64,000 nucleotides of DNA from Myrica gale (lineage: Eukaryota > Streptophyta > Magnoliopsida > Fagales > Myricaceae): NCBI GenBank assembly GCA_963930655.1, contig OZ005618.1, forward strand, positions 5,044,001 to 5,108,000. The letters are read 5' to 3'. The notes below the pieces were generated by a model. The model saw nothing but the letters and a program-made list of their open reading frames with translations, made no database searches and was not told the DNA's origin. A program made the translations under genes and the position numbers. Shown here in pieces: positions 45,048-57,777 of this stretch (position 1 is its first letter; every line of letters starts with the position of its first letter).

Positions 45048-45182
45048 AAGATGAGTCAAGAAATGATATGAATTTAAGGGATTAGATTATTACCGAAAAG
45101 CATATTTGCAGCTAGATGGTGTAAGAGAGCTCTTGCTGCGAAGTAAAAAATAAAATTTCTCATCACACAAGCTAATAATTTT
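43488..45182 (-). pseudogene. Ankyrin/PGG gene relic (copy A), 5'-truncated and frame-shifted
   Basis: Three exon equivalents survive. The last is 43488-44090 (201 codons, PGG and transmembrane part, starting EVESWPCPSM). The next is 44550-44949, corresponding to the 431-base exon of copies B and C but 400 bases long. The third is 45094-45171 (78 bases, intact length). The 31-base deficit is not a multiple of three, and the frame breaks where copies B and C read STLNEEARSNGG. Beyond 45182 homology to B and C stops, so the ankyrin and Gag-like exons are lost. The PGG motif itself is reduced: it reads AAVPGSNDQNT where B and C have TVPGGN. An AT microsatellite lies in the intron at 45001-45046. 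I judge it a non-functional relic, although the last exon remains an open frame. Confidence 0.85.
45001..45046. repeat. (TA)n microsatellite
   Basis: About 23 AT dinucleotides lie in an intron of ankyrin copy A. Confidence 0.95.
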
Positions 45183-45301
45183 TCTTTAAAAAAATTAAGT
45201 ATTTACTATACCATCATATATACTATTTAGACAGTTGTGCATATGACATGTCACTAGCTACGAATATCTCTTGCTCGGTATTTAGTAATAATTAAGGAAC
45301 T

Positions 45302-47198
45302 TGCATTAAATTTGTATAATCTGCATAATTTCTCATTAAGCATAACGAAAACACTATTACAGCTTGTATAGAGTCTCAGGCTGAGTATACAAAACAACAG
45401 AAAAGTAAAACTAGTCTACTTTTACAGCTGTACAAATACAGTGTACAAACTAACTTGAGTCTTCTACACGCTGTTATTTGCCTTATGACTGCAGCTTGCT
45501 TCCAGACTTCTCTTCACACTCTCCTTCAAGATGGACAACACCATAAATGTTCAAAATACCCATCTTGCTAATTAAGACACTGAACTAGTGATATCCCAAA
45601 GCTTTTGTAAAGATGTCTGCAAGTTGCATTTCAGTTTTCACATGCAAAGTTTTAATAACACCGGCTTGTAATTTCTCTCTCACAATATGACAATCTATCT
45701 TTATATGCTTTGTTTTCTCATGGAACACCGAATTTGAAGCAATATGCAATGCTGCTTGGTTATCACAAATCAATAGAGCAGATTTATCGTGAGATATGTT
45801 CAAATCCTTAAGCAATCTGATCAACCATACAATCTCGTATGCAGTAGAAGTCATCGATCGATATTCATCTTCGACTGAAGATCTAGAAACATTTGATTGT
45901 TTATTTGATCTCCACGAAATTAATGAGTCACCAAGGAATATACAAAACTATGTTACTGTCTTTCGGCTATCAACGCGTCCTGCCCAATCTGAGTCTGAAA
46001 ATGATTTCAGGTGTATTTCAGATGTAGCAGATAAAAAAATTCCTTGGCCTGATGTTCCCTTTATATATTGCAACAACCTAGTAGCAGCCTTGAAATGTGT
46101 ATCACGAGACTTTTCCATAAATTGGCTTAAAGACTGCACTGTGTAGGCGCACAATATCTCGTTATTGTCAAATATATGAATCTACCAATTAACCTTCTAT
46201 AAACCGAAGGATCCTCTAGTAATACCCCATCCAAATCACTCAACTTGACATTTTGTTCCATTGGAAAGTTCGATATTATGCTGCCTAACATGGCACTATC
46301 CTCTAGAATCTCAAGGGCATACTTTCGTTGACATAAAGTAATGCCTGCAGTAGACCTTGCAATTTATATCCCCAAGAAATACCTAAGTGCACCCAAATCC
46401 TTCAACTTAAACTTGCTGTCCAAAAACACTTTCAAAGTAGCAACTGCTTGAGGATCATTTGATGCAATTAATATGTCATCGACATAGACCATTAAGGCAA
46501 TAAAAGACTGTCCAGCATGTCGTGTGAATAAGTAATAGTCAGAGGTTGATTGAACAAACCCGTGAGATATAAGAGTGCTAGAAAATTTGCTAAATCACTG
46601 TCTTGAAGCTTACTTGAGTCCATACGATGACTTAAAAACTTAAAAACACGCTGATCCTCCCCCGTTTAGCAAATTCGGGCAACAAACTCATGTAAACTTC
46701 TTCATGTAAGTCACCATGAAGAAAATCATTGTTGACGTCAAGTTGAGTCAAATGCCAATTATGGACAGCTGCCAATGCGAGGACAGTACACACAGTTACC
46801 ATCTTAGCCATAGGAGAAAAGGCTTCATAATAATCAAAACCCTCACGCTGAGTATAACCCTTGGCAACTAAGCGTGCCTTATAATGCTCAAGAGATCCAT
46901 TAGCTTGAAGTTTCACCTTATACACCCATTTACATCCAATGAGAGATTTTCCAGAAGGTAAAGGAGTAAGCTGCCAAGTATGATTGGCCTTGAGAGCAGA
47001 AATCTCTGCAGCCATAGCCTCACGCCAATGGAGATGTTTGACATCCTAATGAAAAAGAAGTAGGTACAAGGAGAATGGAGAGACAAAGAGAAAATGCCCG
47101 ATGATGTGGAGAAATGTTAGAATAAGAAAGGAATTGTTGCAACAAATGAGGAGTACTTGAATGGACAACACCAACTTGAGAAGAGGATGAGGAAGGGT
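45302..47198 (-). mobile_element. Ty1/copia retrotransposon remnant (pol 3' half plus probable LTR)
   Basis: Minus-strand pieces run in copia order. First is the linker ahead of reverse transcriptase (QQFLSYSNISPHHRAFSLSL near 47.1 kb). Then come RT blocks with [20 protein letters not shown] and [20 protein letters not shown], the YVDD-type active site region near 46.48 kb (encoding [19 protein letters not shown]), RNase H text including FSDSDWAGRVDSRKT, and the C-terminal [20 protein letters not shown] and ADIFTKAL. A purine-rich tract CTTGAAGGAGAG precedes TGTGAAGAG at about 45518, marking the start of a probable 3' LTR down to about 45302. Stops and shifts interrupt pol. Gag, protease, integrase and the 5' LTR are absent. 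The upstream end is cut off abruptly at 47198. Confidence 0.88.
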
Positions 47199-48640
47199 TG
47201 TAATACCCCTCCCTCAGATTTTATGATTAACATATATAGTTATAATATATCTATATCACGGTAGTTGTATTTGTCAAGTTATTGAGCTTCTTTAATTTAT
47301 TAGTCCATGTGGACCCTGGTCTTAGTTTGACCCAGACAGTAAGTTTAAGCCAGGGGAGACGAGGGTAACTAGGCTGATAGGGTACCTGGGATGATTGGGG
47401 ACAAGCCTGCATTACAGAGGAATTCAACAAGGACAGAGCGTGTTTGCTCAGTTTTCAAAATTAATGACTGGGGATATGGGAGACCCGAGATGGCTGAGTG
47501 TGAACTTCCCAGAGCTGCACGCCCGGGGTCACCAAGAGCTGGACCCCCGGGATGACTAAGATCTGTGTGCCCGGGGGTACTGAGCCCTGAGGCCCGGGGG
47601 AGACCTGAGAACAGGCCGGGCAAGAGAGCTACAAACTGCCCGGGATGGCTGGGATAAATACCCGGGGTATTTGGTTGGATACCCTATATGCCTGGGAATA
47701 TTGTGATGTAAGTGCTATTTTATGTACATGACGTACTTACTTTTTCATGTCACTTTTCCGTGTTTTAATCGTATGGTGTGCAGTAAATGCACTCTTATCC
47801 GCATATTAAATTCCTACTTGTCACCAGATACGTGAGATATGGGGAGGTTAGGTGGATGCTTCTGAATGGGTACAACATGATTTACAAAATCTCTTTCTAA
47901 TGATTGTCTAGACCTAACTTAGGGTGTAGAATGGTCAGGGGGTATTCATCGTTAGTTAATGGTTATTCTGCTTATGTCGTCAACACAAAAAGACTAAAAG
48001 AGAAACTTATTCGACTAAAACTGAAAAATGATAGTGACATAAGGAGAAAACCATCTAACTGAAGGATAAAAGGGTGGAGAGACCGAAGGAAAAAAGGAAG
48101 AAACCAAAGGACCTAGAGAGAGCAAGAGGTGTCTTCATCACCCAAGAAAACAGGGCAACACGTTTAAGGTAAGGATGTAGAGTTTTGCCTTAAACATGGG
48201 TATTGGGGTGTTCGGTTATGGATAAAAGGAAGAGATCACAGTAGACAAAATAAGTTCTTTTTATTTATTTTTATCTTGTGTGATTGCATTTCATGAGCTG
48301 GAAGTTGTAAAAGCTTGTATATTTACTCTCATGTTGTTAGGACGTGTACCGAAAACAAAACCAAACAAAAACATGTGATGGAACTTCAGATGATGGATGG
48401 TACTACATCACCTAAAATTAAAATCTCAGTCTCAAATACACTACCACTTCAAACTATAATTCATTAATGCAATTCAGTCTTAAATTCGAAATTTCGATCC
48501 CAAATTAGGCCATTAAATGTGGTGGAACTATGCATGCGCATAACAAAATAAAGTACACTCGTAAGATTTTTTTTTCTGGGACACGTAGAGGAAAAGGGAA
48601 TAACCACACAACAAGAGAGTACGAACAAGTAAGTTTATAG
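47199..48640. other. Repeat-derived DNA cutting into the copia remnant, including a CCGGG-rich block
   Basis: The copia homology stops exactly where TGTAATACCCCTCCCTCAG begins, a typical plant LTR-style start. From about 47350 to 47690 the DNA is unusually GC-rich, with at least seven CCCGGG/CCGGGG motifs in short spacing. A matching CA end and target duplication were not found, so this is only a probable LTR or repeat fragment. No coding sequence was recognised; nothing is seen in the AT-rich part from 48.3 kb on. Confidence 0.45.
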
Positions 48641-49687
48641 AGACTCACATTTAAAAAGTCAAAAGAATCCATCCTTTAATGGGAGAAGACAAACTTATAA
48701 ACAGCAAGTCCCTCAACCTCTTGACCGGTATTAGAAGAGCAAGTGATAAACCATAAGTCCTGTGTCTGAACAGATTTGAATTGAACTTTGGGTCCGGTTC
48801 TTGACATAAATTACACCCAAGATTGCCGAGAGCGAAGGACAAAGACAATGGTTTGGATGCTTTAGGCTTTGAAGCCAAGTTGTGGTGGAAAAACTTTGGC
48901 CCAAACATTTCAGTCAGGGGAAGTTATTCAAAACTCACTGGGCCAGCAAGGCCAACTTAATACATGATGGGCATAAGAGTTTGATGAATCTATATTCCAT
49001 TGCCTCCTAAAAGTCCGAACTTATAACCCATTTAGTATAGACCAGGAGGACTCAATATATTATATAGAGATATTCCTGGTGGTAAATTGTAATATATAGA
49101 CTTCTTTTTTCTCATGTAATATATAGACTTCACGCAACAAGCTAATACCTTACGTACCCATTTATTTTGTGAAGTATACCTTCAGAAGGAGATGGGAATA
49201 TTTAAATATGACGTAATTTTAATGACTAATTAAGATACTCTGCAATATATGACATTATATTGGGTGGCTTTTTTAAATCCTAATAATTGTTTAAAATGAT
49301 TTTTTTTTATCAATAGCATTAGGACTTCTAGATCAACGTTAAAAAATTATAGCCAATTTTAAGATAATTAAATTTAAAATTTCAAGGTGATAATTAATGC
49401 TTAAATGAAAAAAATGAATATAATTTTATTCTAAACTAATTGTAGTACTTGATATGTAAGAAAACAGCTATTTTGATAGAGAAGCCTAGAAATTCTGGAG
49501 GATCTTTATTCTTAATACAGATAATTAACTTGCACTGCGTTCTTAATTAGTGATAAATTAATATTCAGCTTTGACATATTCGAAAGAAAAAGAAAGAGTT
49601 CCACTATCATATGCAAAAGGAATAAACATCTCAATAATTTTAGACAATGTGTAAACCATGGTACATCACACTAGACAAAGAATAAAA
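48640..49687. repeat. Segmentally duplicated 3' flank of ankyrin copy B
   Basis: The text from about 48650 to 49080 (for example GTCCCTCAACCT, CTGAACAGATTTGAATTGAA, AAGTTATTCAAAACTCACTG) and from about 49270 to 49480 reappears downstream of copy C at about 54190-54580 and 55365-55530, in the same orientation. This shows the duplication unit includes intergenic DNA as well as the gene. Confidence 0.8.
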
Positions 49688-52600
49688 TTAAATCCAACCC
49701 TTCATTTTCTTATTGAAGATGCCTGGCCCATAGGTTGACTTGGTCATGTCCACGAGAAGTGGGAATTGCATTAATACAAAAAGATTGACTGGAACACTGA
49801 CTAAACAAAATAAAGGAATAAAAATAAATGATTTTCCCTGAAGCATTAGTAAAATAGTAGTAGAGAACGCTACCATCATAGTTGCAATGGAGAAGAAGAG
49901 AGCGGACAAGCCTATTATCATTTTCTTAGGCAAGGACTCGAGAAAATCTTCCTCTGCATAACGTGATGTTAAGATTCCCAAAAACATCAATACCGAAGCT
50001 GAGGAAGAAAATAGTGACAAGGAGTCGAATATCGCAAAGAGTTTGAACAACTCTTTGTTTAAGAATATTGGCAAGCCCGTATTTTGATTGTTACCTCCTG
50101 GAACAGTAAAAGCCGCAGCAAACATAATCGTAACTATGAGAGCACCTACAACTGTACAAGAAGTTGCTGTGTTCTTTATCCATTGTTCCCCCCTTTTCAT
50201 CAAATCCTCATGGTCGCGCGTAAATAATTGTCTGGGAGTCAAACAATCATCATTTAAACCTTTCTTAAGCATGGGAGGGACAAGACTCTCCACTTCCTGC
50301 ATTGTTAATTAGAACTTAGGGGGGAAACAACACTACCAAAATATTGTCAATTTGAATTGATATTCAATCCATCTAATAAAGTGATAGAGCTAACCTTAAA
50401 CCACTGAAGCTCTCTTTGCATTTGCAAAGCTGCACCCGGAATGTGATGAATCGGAGTGGAAGCTGTAAAAATCCCTGCCATGTGTAATGTATTGTTGTAA
50501 GTTGTGTCAAAACCAGATAGTGCAGTTTTCCTCTGTGGTAACCCATAGATGAGGCTAAATATTTTGGCTTGACGATGTAGGAGAGCGAGCATAAATATGG
50601 TTCTTTTTGCTGGATATTCAATGACATACAAAAGGTCTGGATTTGCTCTCACTATCTCGTACACAAACTCAAAGTTTCCTTCCTTAATAGCACGGAAGAT
50701 TGCTGCATAAACCCCACCATTACTCCTTGCTTCTTCATTCAATGTCGAAATTGGTTCGCACATACGGGACAGAAGTTCACGTGATTGGATATGGATCAAC
50801 TTCATTTTCCTTAGTTTCTTGAATCCTTTTTCAACAATATCAAACAAATGTCAATTTGACTTTATCAAAATACTTCAAAATACAGAAACAAAAATTAGAA
50901 AATCCAAAATTAGTCAAGAATTGATATTAATTTAACGGATTAGATTATTACCCAAAAGCAGATTTGCAGCTAGATGGTGTAGGAGAGCTCTTGCTGCCAA
51001 GTAAAAAATGAAATTTCTCATCACACATGCTAATCTCATGTAATATTTTAACATACAAAATGAAAATTTGTCCTCCATTACTATATGCATGGTCTGATGA
51101 AAATACCTCACATGCAGAAATAAAGGTCGAATGAGAATACCCTAGCTTTGTACTGGATAAATAAAGGACAAACTGTAGGTAAGAAAGTTTAGGGAATAAC
51201 ATACCTGAAGTTGTGATAGTTTCTTCTTGTATATTTTGAATGTTAACACGAATTTCATGAGTAGCACGAGAAGCTGGTCGAACGTGAATACCTTCCAACA
51301 AGGGAAAAACAAAAAACAGAGAGGTCAAGCAGTATTAATTCAAGGAGAAAAAAAATCCAATATCTTTAAATTGAAGAGAACAAATAGATCATTCTAGATC
51401 CAAGCTCAATGCATACTCTCTCTCTCTCTATATATATATATGTGTGTGTGTGCGTAACTAAAGAGCTCGACGAAAAGCAAGAGAAAAGAGAGTCATACTC
51501 ACAGGAGTAAACCCATCGCTTCCAAAACACAAGATGCTTTCCGCTTGGGAATGCCTCAGATGTAGAAGCTAATACGTACAAGGGAGAGAATTGTTCTCTA
51601 TCCAAAGTGAAAGCTAATCGTGGACAACGTCGAATTAAATCCACAGCAATATCTATTTGCGTTGTAAAGTGCATAAGAAACAAGAGCAAATTAAAAGGGA
51701 ATTGTATTTAAAAGAACCCAAATTAATTATTCAATCTGACCATAACATAATTCGATGAATGATTAGACAAAAAGTTCTTACCTAATGCTAGTGTAGATAT
51801 TGCGAAGGAAACAAGTGAAGCACCATGGTGGCCTTTTTCTGGCTCTAGATCTTGTTGGGGAGTGAGAGAATAGAGATAGTGAGCCAATTCTTTGTAGTCA
51901 AAATTCATAGATATAACAACGGGAATGCTCCCCCAAGAACTCTCTGCAATGCTCACCAACTTTTGATTTTTTTTAATCATGCACTCTACCATCCGATAAT
52001 TTCCGGTGGTAGTTGCCCTTGCTAGAGCTGTATATCCGTCAATATCTTGTATTGCCAAGTTGTCGTCTGACATTCTCGCCACCAGATCCTCTACTATATG
52101 TTCATGACCAGCAAGAACAGCAATGTGAAGAGCCGTTTGATCTATAAATGTGATTTTGGCACTCGTGGCTTCGGGATGTAGCATGAGGAAATCCTTTAGA
52201 GCTTTCAAGTCGCCACTTCGCACATGGTTGAGCAGGGCTGCATATTTAACATAGTCATGGCTCTTTTCGTCGCCCCTACCTGTCATGTTTTTTCTTTTCG
52301 TCATATATAGAATGAAGTCATAAATTGATGATAACCTACCATGTTTTCCTGTTTGTCTTCTATAGAGTGAAGGGAAATGAAACCCTTCTGCATGACAACC
52401 ACATGGGGATGATCTTTTTATGCTGATTTTAGACTTCATAGTTAATTAATCGATATTTACAGGGAGAGAGAGATGATCTGAGACAGTTACCTGGGTTGTT
52501 TGATGAGTTTCGGTCAGTGGTTTTATTAGCTTCTGCCTCTGATGGCTTCTCCTCTTTAGTGCACCAGATTTTTGATGAGTTTCCTTGTTCACCTACAGAA

Positions 52601-52923
52601 TTGAGTACTCCTTGCGAGGGTTGTCCGTACATTTTAGCCAAAGAATCCCAAACAACTTTGGCAGAATTAATTTTCTTGATCTGGGAAAATATGTCAAGCC
52701 CACATGAAAGTCCAATTGCATTCAGAGCCGAAGCATTCTTCTCTGTCCAAGCCTCGTATTTAACTATATCATCTTCTAGTTTAGGAGGTTCCATGGATGT
52801 TTCAATTATGTCCCAAAGATTATGAGCCAACAAATAGTTCTTCAGAGAAACACTCCAATTTGCATAATTGTCTTTTCGAAGAGTTTCAAGAGTTGTAATG
52901 CTTGAACGAATACGGGGTGTCAT
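49688..52923 (-). CDS. Gag-like domain + ankyrin repeats + PGG membrane protein (copy B)
   Basis: Seven minus-strand exons in consistent phase: 52491-52923, 51782-52387, 51503-51652, 51205-51291, 50952-51029, 50395-50825 and 49688-50296. They total 2394 nt, 797 aa. Residues 1-110 resemble the N-terminal Gag domain of copia elements (DUF4219/UBN2 type): TLRKDNYANWSVSLKNYLLA, then AWTEKNASALNAIGLSCG and AKVVWDSLAKMYGQ. From about 165 come ankyrin repeats, such as DQTALHIAVLAGHEHIVEDL and DGYTALARATTTGNYRMVEC. The last exon (residues 596-797) holds TPRQLFTRDHEDLMKRGEQW, the PGG motif in AAFTVPGGNNQNTG, and four hydrophobic segments. PGG/ankyrin proteins (ITN1/ACD6-like) sit in membranes and act in stress and defence signalling. 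Splicing was inferred by phase and comparison with copy C; the frame is open throughout. Similar woody-plant proteins with this N-terminus exist to my recollection. Confidence 0.88.
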
Positions 52924-54170
52924 GATTAATCTGTCACAATATGAGGTGTATATACATGCGTTAGGCGAAAGTTAGGATAGATAGAGATACTGTGTTTAAT
53001 ATATATGCAGTTCATTGTTCAGAGTGAAAAAAATTTACAATCCTTGAAATTCGATTTCTCTCGGCCTAATACATAAAAGGACAGAGGACGAGAACTACAC
53101 AAGGCCCAACAGACTTAAATCCCAGATTATGTTTTCCTTCTGAAAACCCCGGATCTTATTGGATTCCCATTGATCAGTTTATGACCAAAAACAGAGAAAC
53201 ATTAACAACAGCTATATGACTTGGTATTTATAGCATGTCCAAAACATGAAGCAATTGCTTACCGGGCTGAATAATTGTCTTTGATTTATAAGAACTTCAA
53301 GAGAAACTCGAGTGCTTGAAGAATAACTGTTGTCGCAGTACTTAATCTATCAGGATATGCAGTAATTTGTGCGGTACTAGGTGAAACTTGGAAGAAATAG
53401 ACGGTGTGATATATAAGCCCATTTCTAGATACCTTGCTAAACTCTTTGGCCTTCTAGCTAACTCATTATCTTCTGCAAGACACTAATGATTCTCATGCCT
53501 GTCTTGATTCCAAAAGCAATATTGTGTTTGGTGTACTGTGTAGAACAGTAAAATGTGTACATCAAGTGATGCCTATTGTTATAAAGAAGGGCGATCATGT
53601 GCAGATCCCGCAAAGCTATGATTGAATTTCAACAATAAATTAATATGATAGTTGGATGCAATAATTCTCGACAAAAGTATATAATATGCAAAATTACAAT
53701 ATATAAAGTAGATCACAACCATGAATAAATTTTCAAGTAAAAAGAGAGAAGGAATTTGAGGCTGGTTCCTTTGAGGATTCTAGAGCTGGAATGTCTCTGA
53801 TTGCAGCCAAGTTATGGAATATTAGTTGTTCTTTTTCCTGTTACTTCGAACATATATGTTGAGGCTATTTATCTGTTGCTTTGTGTGTTAGGTGGTTAAA
53901 CTAAAGGGTAGCACTCCTGATCAGATGGAATAAACTTTTTCTCTTTGTTTCTTTGAATGTTAGGCTCTCAGGGGAATAAATCTTTGCTTTTTGTTTCCCC
54001 TCTTTTTTAACATGCTGAATGTTTGTTGTTTTAGGTGGTAAAATTAATGTAGCTCCTCAGCAGTACATCTAGGCGGGAAGGATGAAAGCAAAAGGTTTGG
54101 ACCCTTAAGCCAAGTTGTCGCTGGCCAAAATTTGGCCCAAATATTTCCTTCGCTTGCGCTTTTATTAAAA
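52924..54170. other. Upstream region of copy B and spacer
   Basis: About 52924-53060 is the presumed promoter and leader of copy B. It is closely matched by 59326-59470 upstream of copy C (shared CTGTCACAATATGAGGTG and ATGCAGTTCATTGTTCAGAG). The rest, to about 54170, carries no recognised gene. Confidence 0.5.
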
Positions 54171-55862
54171 AACCAACTTGGACAAAACTTTCAAGCCATA
54201 AGTCCCTCAACCTATTGATTGAAATTAGAAGCAAGCCATAAACCATATGTCTTGTGTCTGAACAGATTTGAATTGAACTTTAGGTCCGGTTCCTGACATA
54301 AATTAAACCCATGATTGCCCACCCCAAAGGATGAAGAAAATGGTTTGGATGCTTTAGGTCTTGAAGCCGAGTTGTGCGGGACAAAAATTGGCCCAAATAT
54401 TTCAGTCACGGGGAAGTTATTCAAAACTCACTGGGCTCGCTGGGCCAATGTAATACATGATGGGCATAGTTTGATGAATCTATAATCCATTGGACTCATT
54501 CAAGTCTGAACATACCCGTTTAGTTTAGACCAGGAGGACTCAATATATGGAGGTCCTGGTGGTAAATTGCAATATATAGACTTATTTTTCTTTTTCTTTT
54601 CTATGCCTAATATATATAGACTTCGCCCATATATACACTGCTTGGGTCATGATATTTTGATGGCCCAAGCAGTGAGTTTTTTAAGGTTAGAGAACTAAAA
54701 AATATCTCTTTTTGACATTTCCAATTCTTGGATATCCTTCTCAAATACCAAACAATTCGATCTCGCCCTTGGAGCCCAAAAAATTTCAAAACGATGTCAC
54801 GGCTCACCGTTTCCAATGTTAGTCTTCAATCCTTTAATATTGTTCGTGTTAGCCTCTACCAACTCCAGTTTACTGCCTCGCTAGGCTCTTGTGGAATAGA
54901 AGCCTACACTTGCAAGAGGGCACATACACAAAGTCCGGAGAATATAATAAATAAATAAGGTATTATATCATACTCTCTCTATTATATCAAAATGAGACAA
55001 GTGTTGTAAGTTATCGTAAGCTCTACGTAATTGAAATTAAACTAACGGTTTTAGCTAATCTAAAGAAGAGATCGTTTAATGATAATATGACATAGATTTA
55101 ACAACTGTTTATAAATTTCAACAATAATTATTTACTTCAAAATATTTTTCATTTTAATTTGTTCAGAAACAGTTTCAAACACATTTTTTTCACAACATCT
55201 AATAAATAAATATGTAATGCAAAACATTTTCCAAACTAGTTTCAAGCCTAGAGATCTATTATTACGAGCTCCAATAAAAATTAATTTCAAACATATTTTG
55301 GAACCGAAAACAAAAAAATAACCTTGAAAGCAACTTTCAAACACAGCGCAAGATTTTTAAAGTCCTTATAATTGTTTAGAGTGATTTTTTTATGCCTCAG
55401 CATTAGGACTTCTAGATTTACGTTCAAAAAGTATAATCAATTTTAAGATAACAAAATTTAAAATTTCAAGGTGATAATTAAATGCTTATATGAAAAAATA
55501 AAAATTATTTTATTCCAAACGAATTGCTTACAACAAAAAATCTATTTTGATAGAGTAGGCTAGAAATTCTGGAGGATCTTCATTCCATAAATTAATATTC
55601 AGCTTTTACGTACATATTTGAAAGAAAAGGAAAGAGATAAAAAAAAAATAAAGTATACAAGCCTATACTATAGGCGAATGGTTGGTTTTAACGGAGATGA
55701 TAATTAAATGACAAAAATTACAAATATATGCATCGGAAGCTACGTACTAAAAGTTTCTCAATCCACTATCATTGAAAATAAATAAACATCTAATTAATTT
55801 CAGACATTAATATTGTGTAATCCATTCATGGTATAATATCACATGCTAGATAAAGAACAAAA
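54170..55862. repeat. Segmentally duplicated 3' flank of ankyrin copy C, with ~800-bp extra segment
   Basis: Blocks at about 54190-54580 and 55365-55530 match the flank of copy B. The intervening 54600-55360 segment has no counterpart there, so it was inserted in C or deleted in B. Near its left edge a short inverted repeat GCTTGGGTCAT...ATGGCCCAAGC lies at about 54640-54672. Confidence 0.7.
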
Positions 55863-57746
55863 TTAAATCCAACCCTTCATTTTCTTATTGAAGATCCCTG
55901 GTCCATAAGTTGAAATGGTCATGTCTACAAGAAGTGGGAATTGCAATAATACAAAAAGATTGACCGGAACACTGACTAAACAAAATAAAGGAATAAAAAT
56001 AAATGATTTTCCATGAAGCATTAGTAAAAGAGTAGCAGAGAACGCTACCATCATAGTTGCAATGGAGAAAAAGAGAGAGAATAGGCCTATTATCATTTGC
56101 TTAGGCAAGGTCTTAAGAAAATCTTCTTCTGCATAACGTGATGTTAAGATTCCAAGAAACATCAATACCGAAGCTGAGGAAGAAAATAGTGATAGGGAGT
56201 CGAATATTGCAAAGATTATGAACAACTTTTTGTTTGAGAACATTGGCAAGCCCGTATTTTGGTCATTACCTCCTGGAACAGTAAAGGCCGCAGCAAACAT
56301 AATCGTAGCTAGAAGAGCACCTACAACTGTACAGGAAGTTGCTGTGCTCTTTATCCATTCTTCTCCCTTTTTCATCAAGTCCTCGTGGTCGCGCGTAAAT
56401 AATTGTCTGGGAGTCAAACCATCATTATTTAAACCTTTCTTAAGCATGGGAGGTACAAGACTCTCCACTTCCTGCATTGTTAAGCAAAACTTTGAGGGGA
56501 AGAACACTACCAAAATATTGCCAATAAAGCTATATATACCTATTGGCCAATATTTACTTTCCATCTAATAAAGTGATAGAGGTAACCTTAAACCACTGAA
56601 GCTCTCTTTGCATTTGCAAAGCTGCACCTGGAATGTGATGAATCGGGGTGGAAGCAGTAAATATCCCTGCCATGTGTAATGTATTGTTGTAAGCTGCATC
56701 AAAACCAGATAGTGCAGTTTTCCTCTGTGGTAACCCATAGATGAGGCTAAATATTTTGGCTTGACGATGTAGGAGAGCGAGCATAAATATGGTTCTTTTT
56801 GCTGGATATTCAATGACGTACAGAAGATCTGGATTTGCTCTCACTATCTCGTAAACAAACTCGAAGTTTCCTTCCTTGATAGCACGAAAGATTGATGCAT
56901 AAACCCCACCATTACTCCTCGCTTCTTCATTCAAAGTCGAAATCGGTTCGCACATGCGGGACAGAAGGTCATGCGATTGGATATGGATCAACTTCATTTC
57001 ACTTAATTTCTTAAATCCTTTTTTCAACAATATCAAACCATGTCAATTTGACTTTATTAAATAATTCAAAATACAACAACAAAAATAAGAAAAACCAAAA
57101 TTAGTCAAGAAATTATATGAATTTAAGGGATTAGATTATTACCAAAAAGCAGATTTGCAGCTAGATAGTGTAAAAGAGCTCTTGCTGCGAAGTAAAAAAT
57201 AAAATTTCTCATTACACATGCTAATTGTGAAGTTTGCCGAAGGAAGAAACAGAGTGTAACGAGATAATAGAGAGATTGAGAGTTTACAGTGAAAATAATT
57301 CTAACTTTAATACTAATCTCATGTAATATTTTAACATACAAAATGAAAATTTGTCCTCCATTACTATATGGTCTGATGAAAAGACCTCCCTTGAGGAAAT
57401 AAAGGTCGAATATGAATACCTTTTGTACTGGATATGATGCATAAAGGATCCCAATAATATTTAGAGTAATTATTAAGAAAGATAAATAAAGCATATATTC
57501 TATGTATGATTTAGATTCTTAAAGGACAAACATATATACCTGATGTTGTGACAGTTTCTTCTTGAATATGTTGAATGTTAACACGAATTTCATGAGTAGC
57601 ACGAGAAGCTGGTCGAACGTGAATACCTTCCAAGAAGGGAAAAACAAAAAACAGAGAGGTCAAGCAGTATTAATTCAAGGAGAAAAAAAGTCTAATATCT
57701 TTGAAGAGAACAAATTGATCATCCTAGATCCTAGCTAATTGCATAC

Positions 57747-57777
<31 letters not shown>

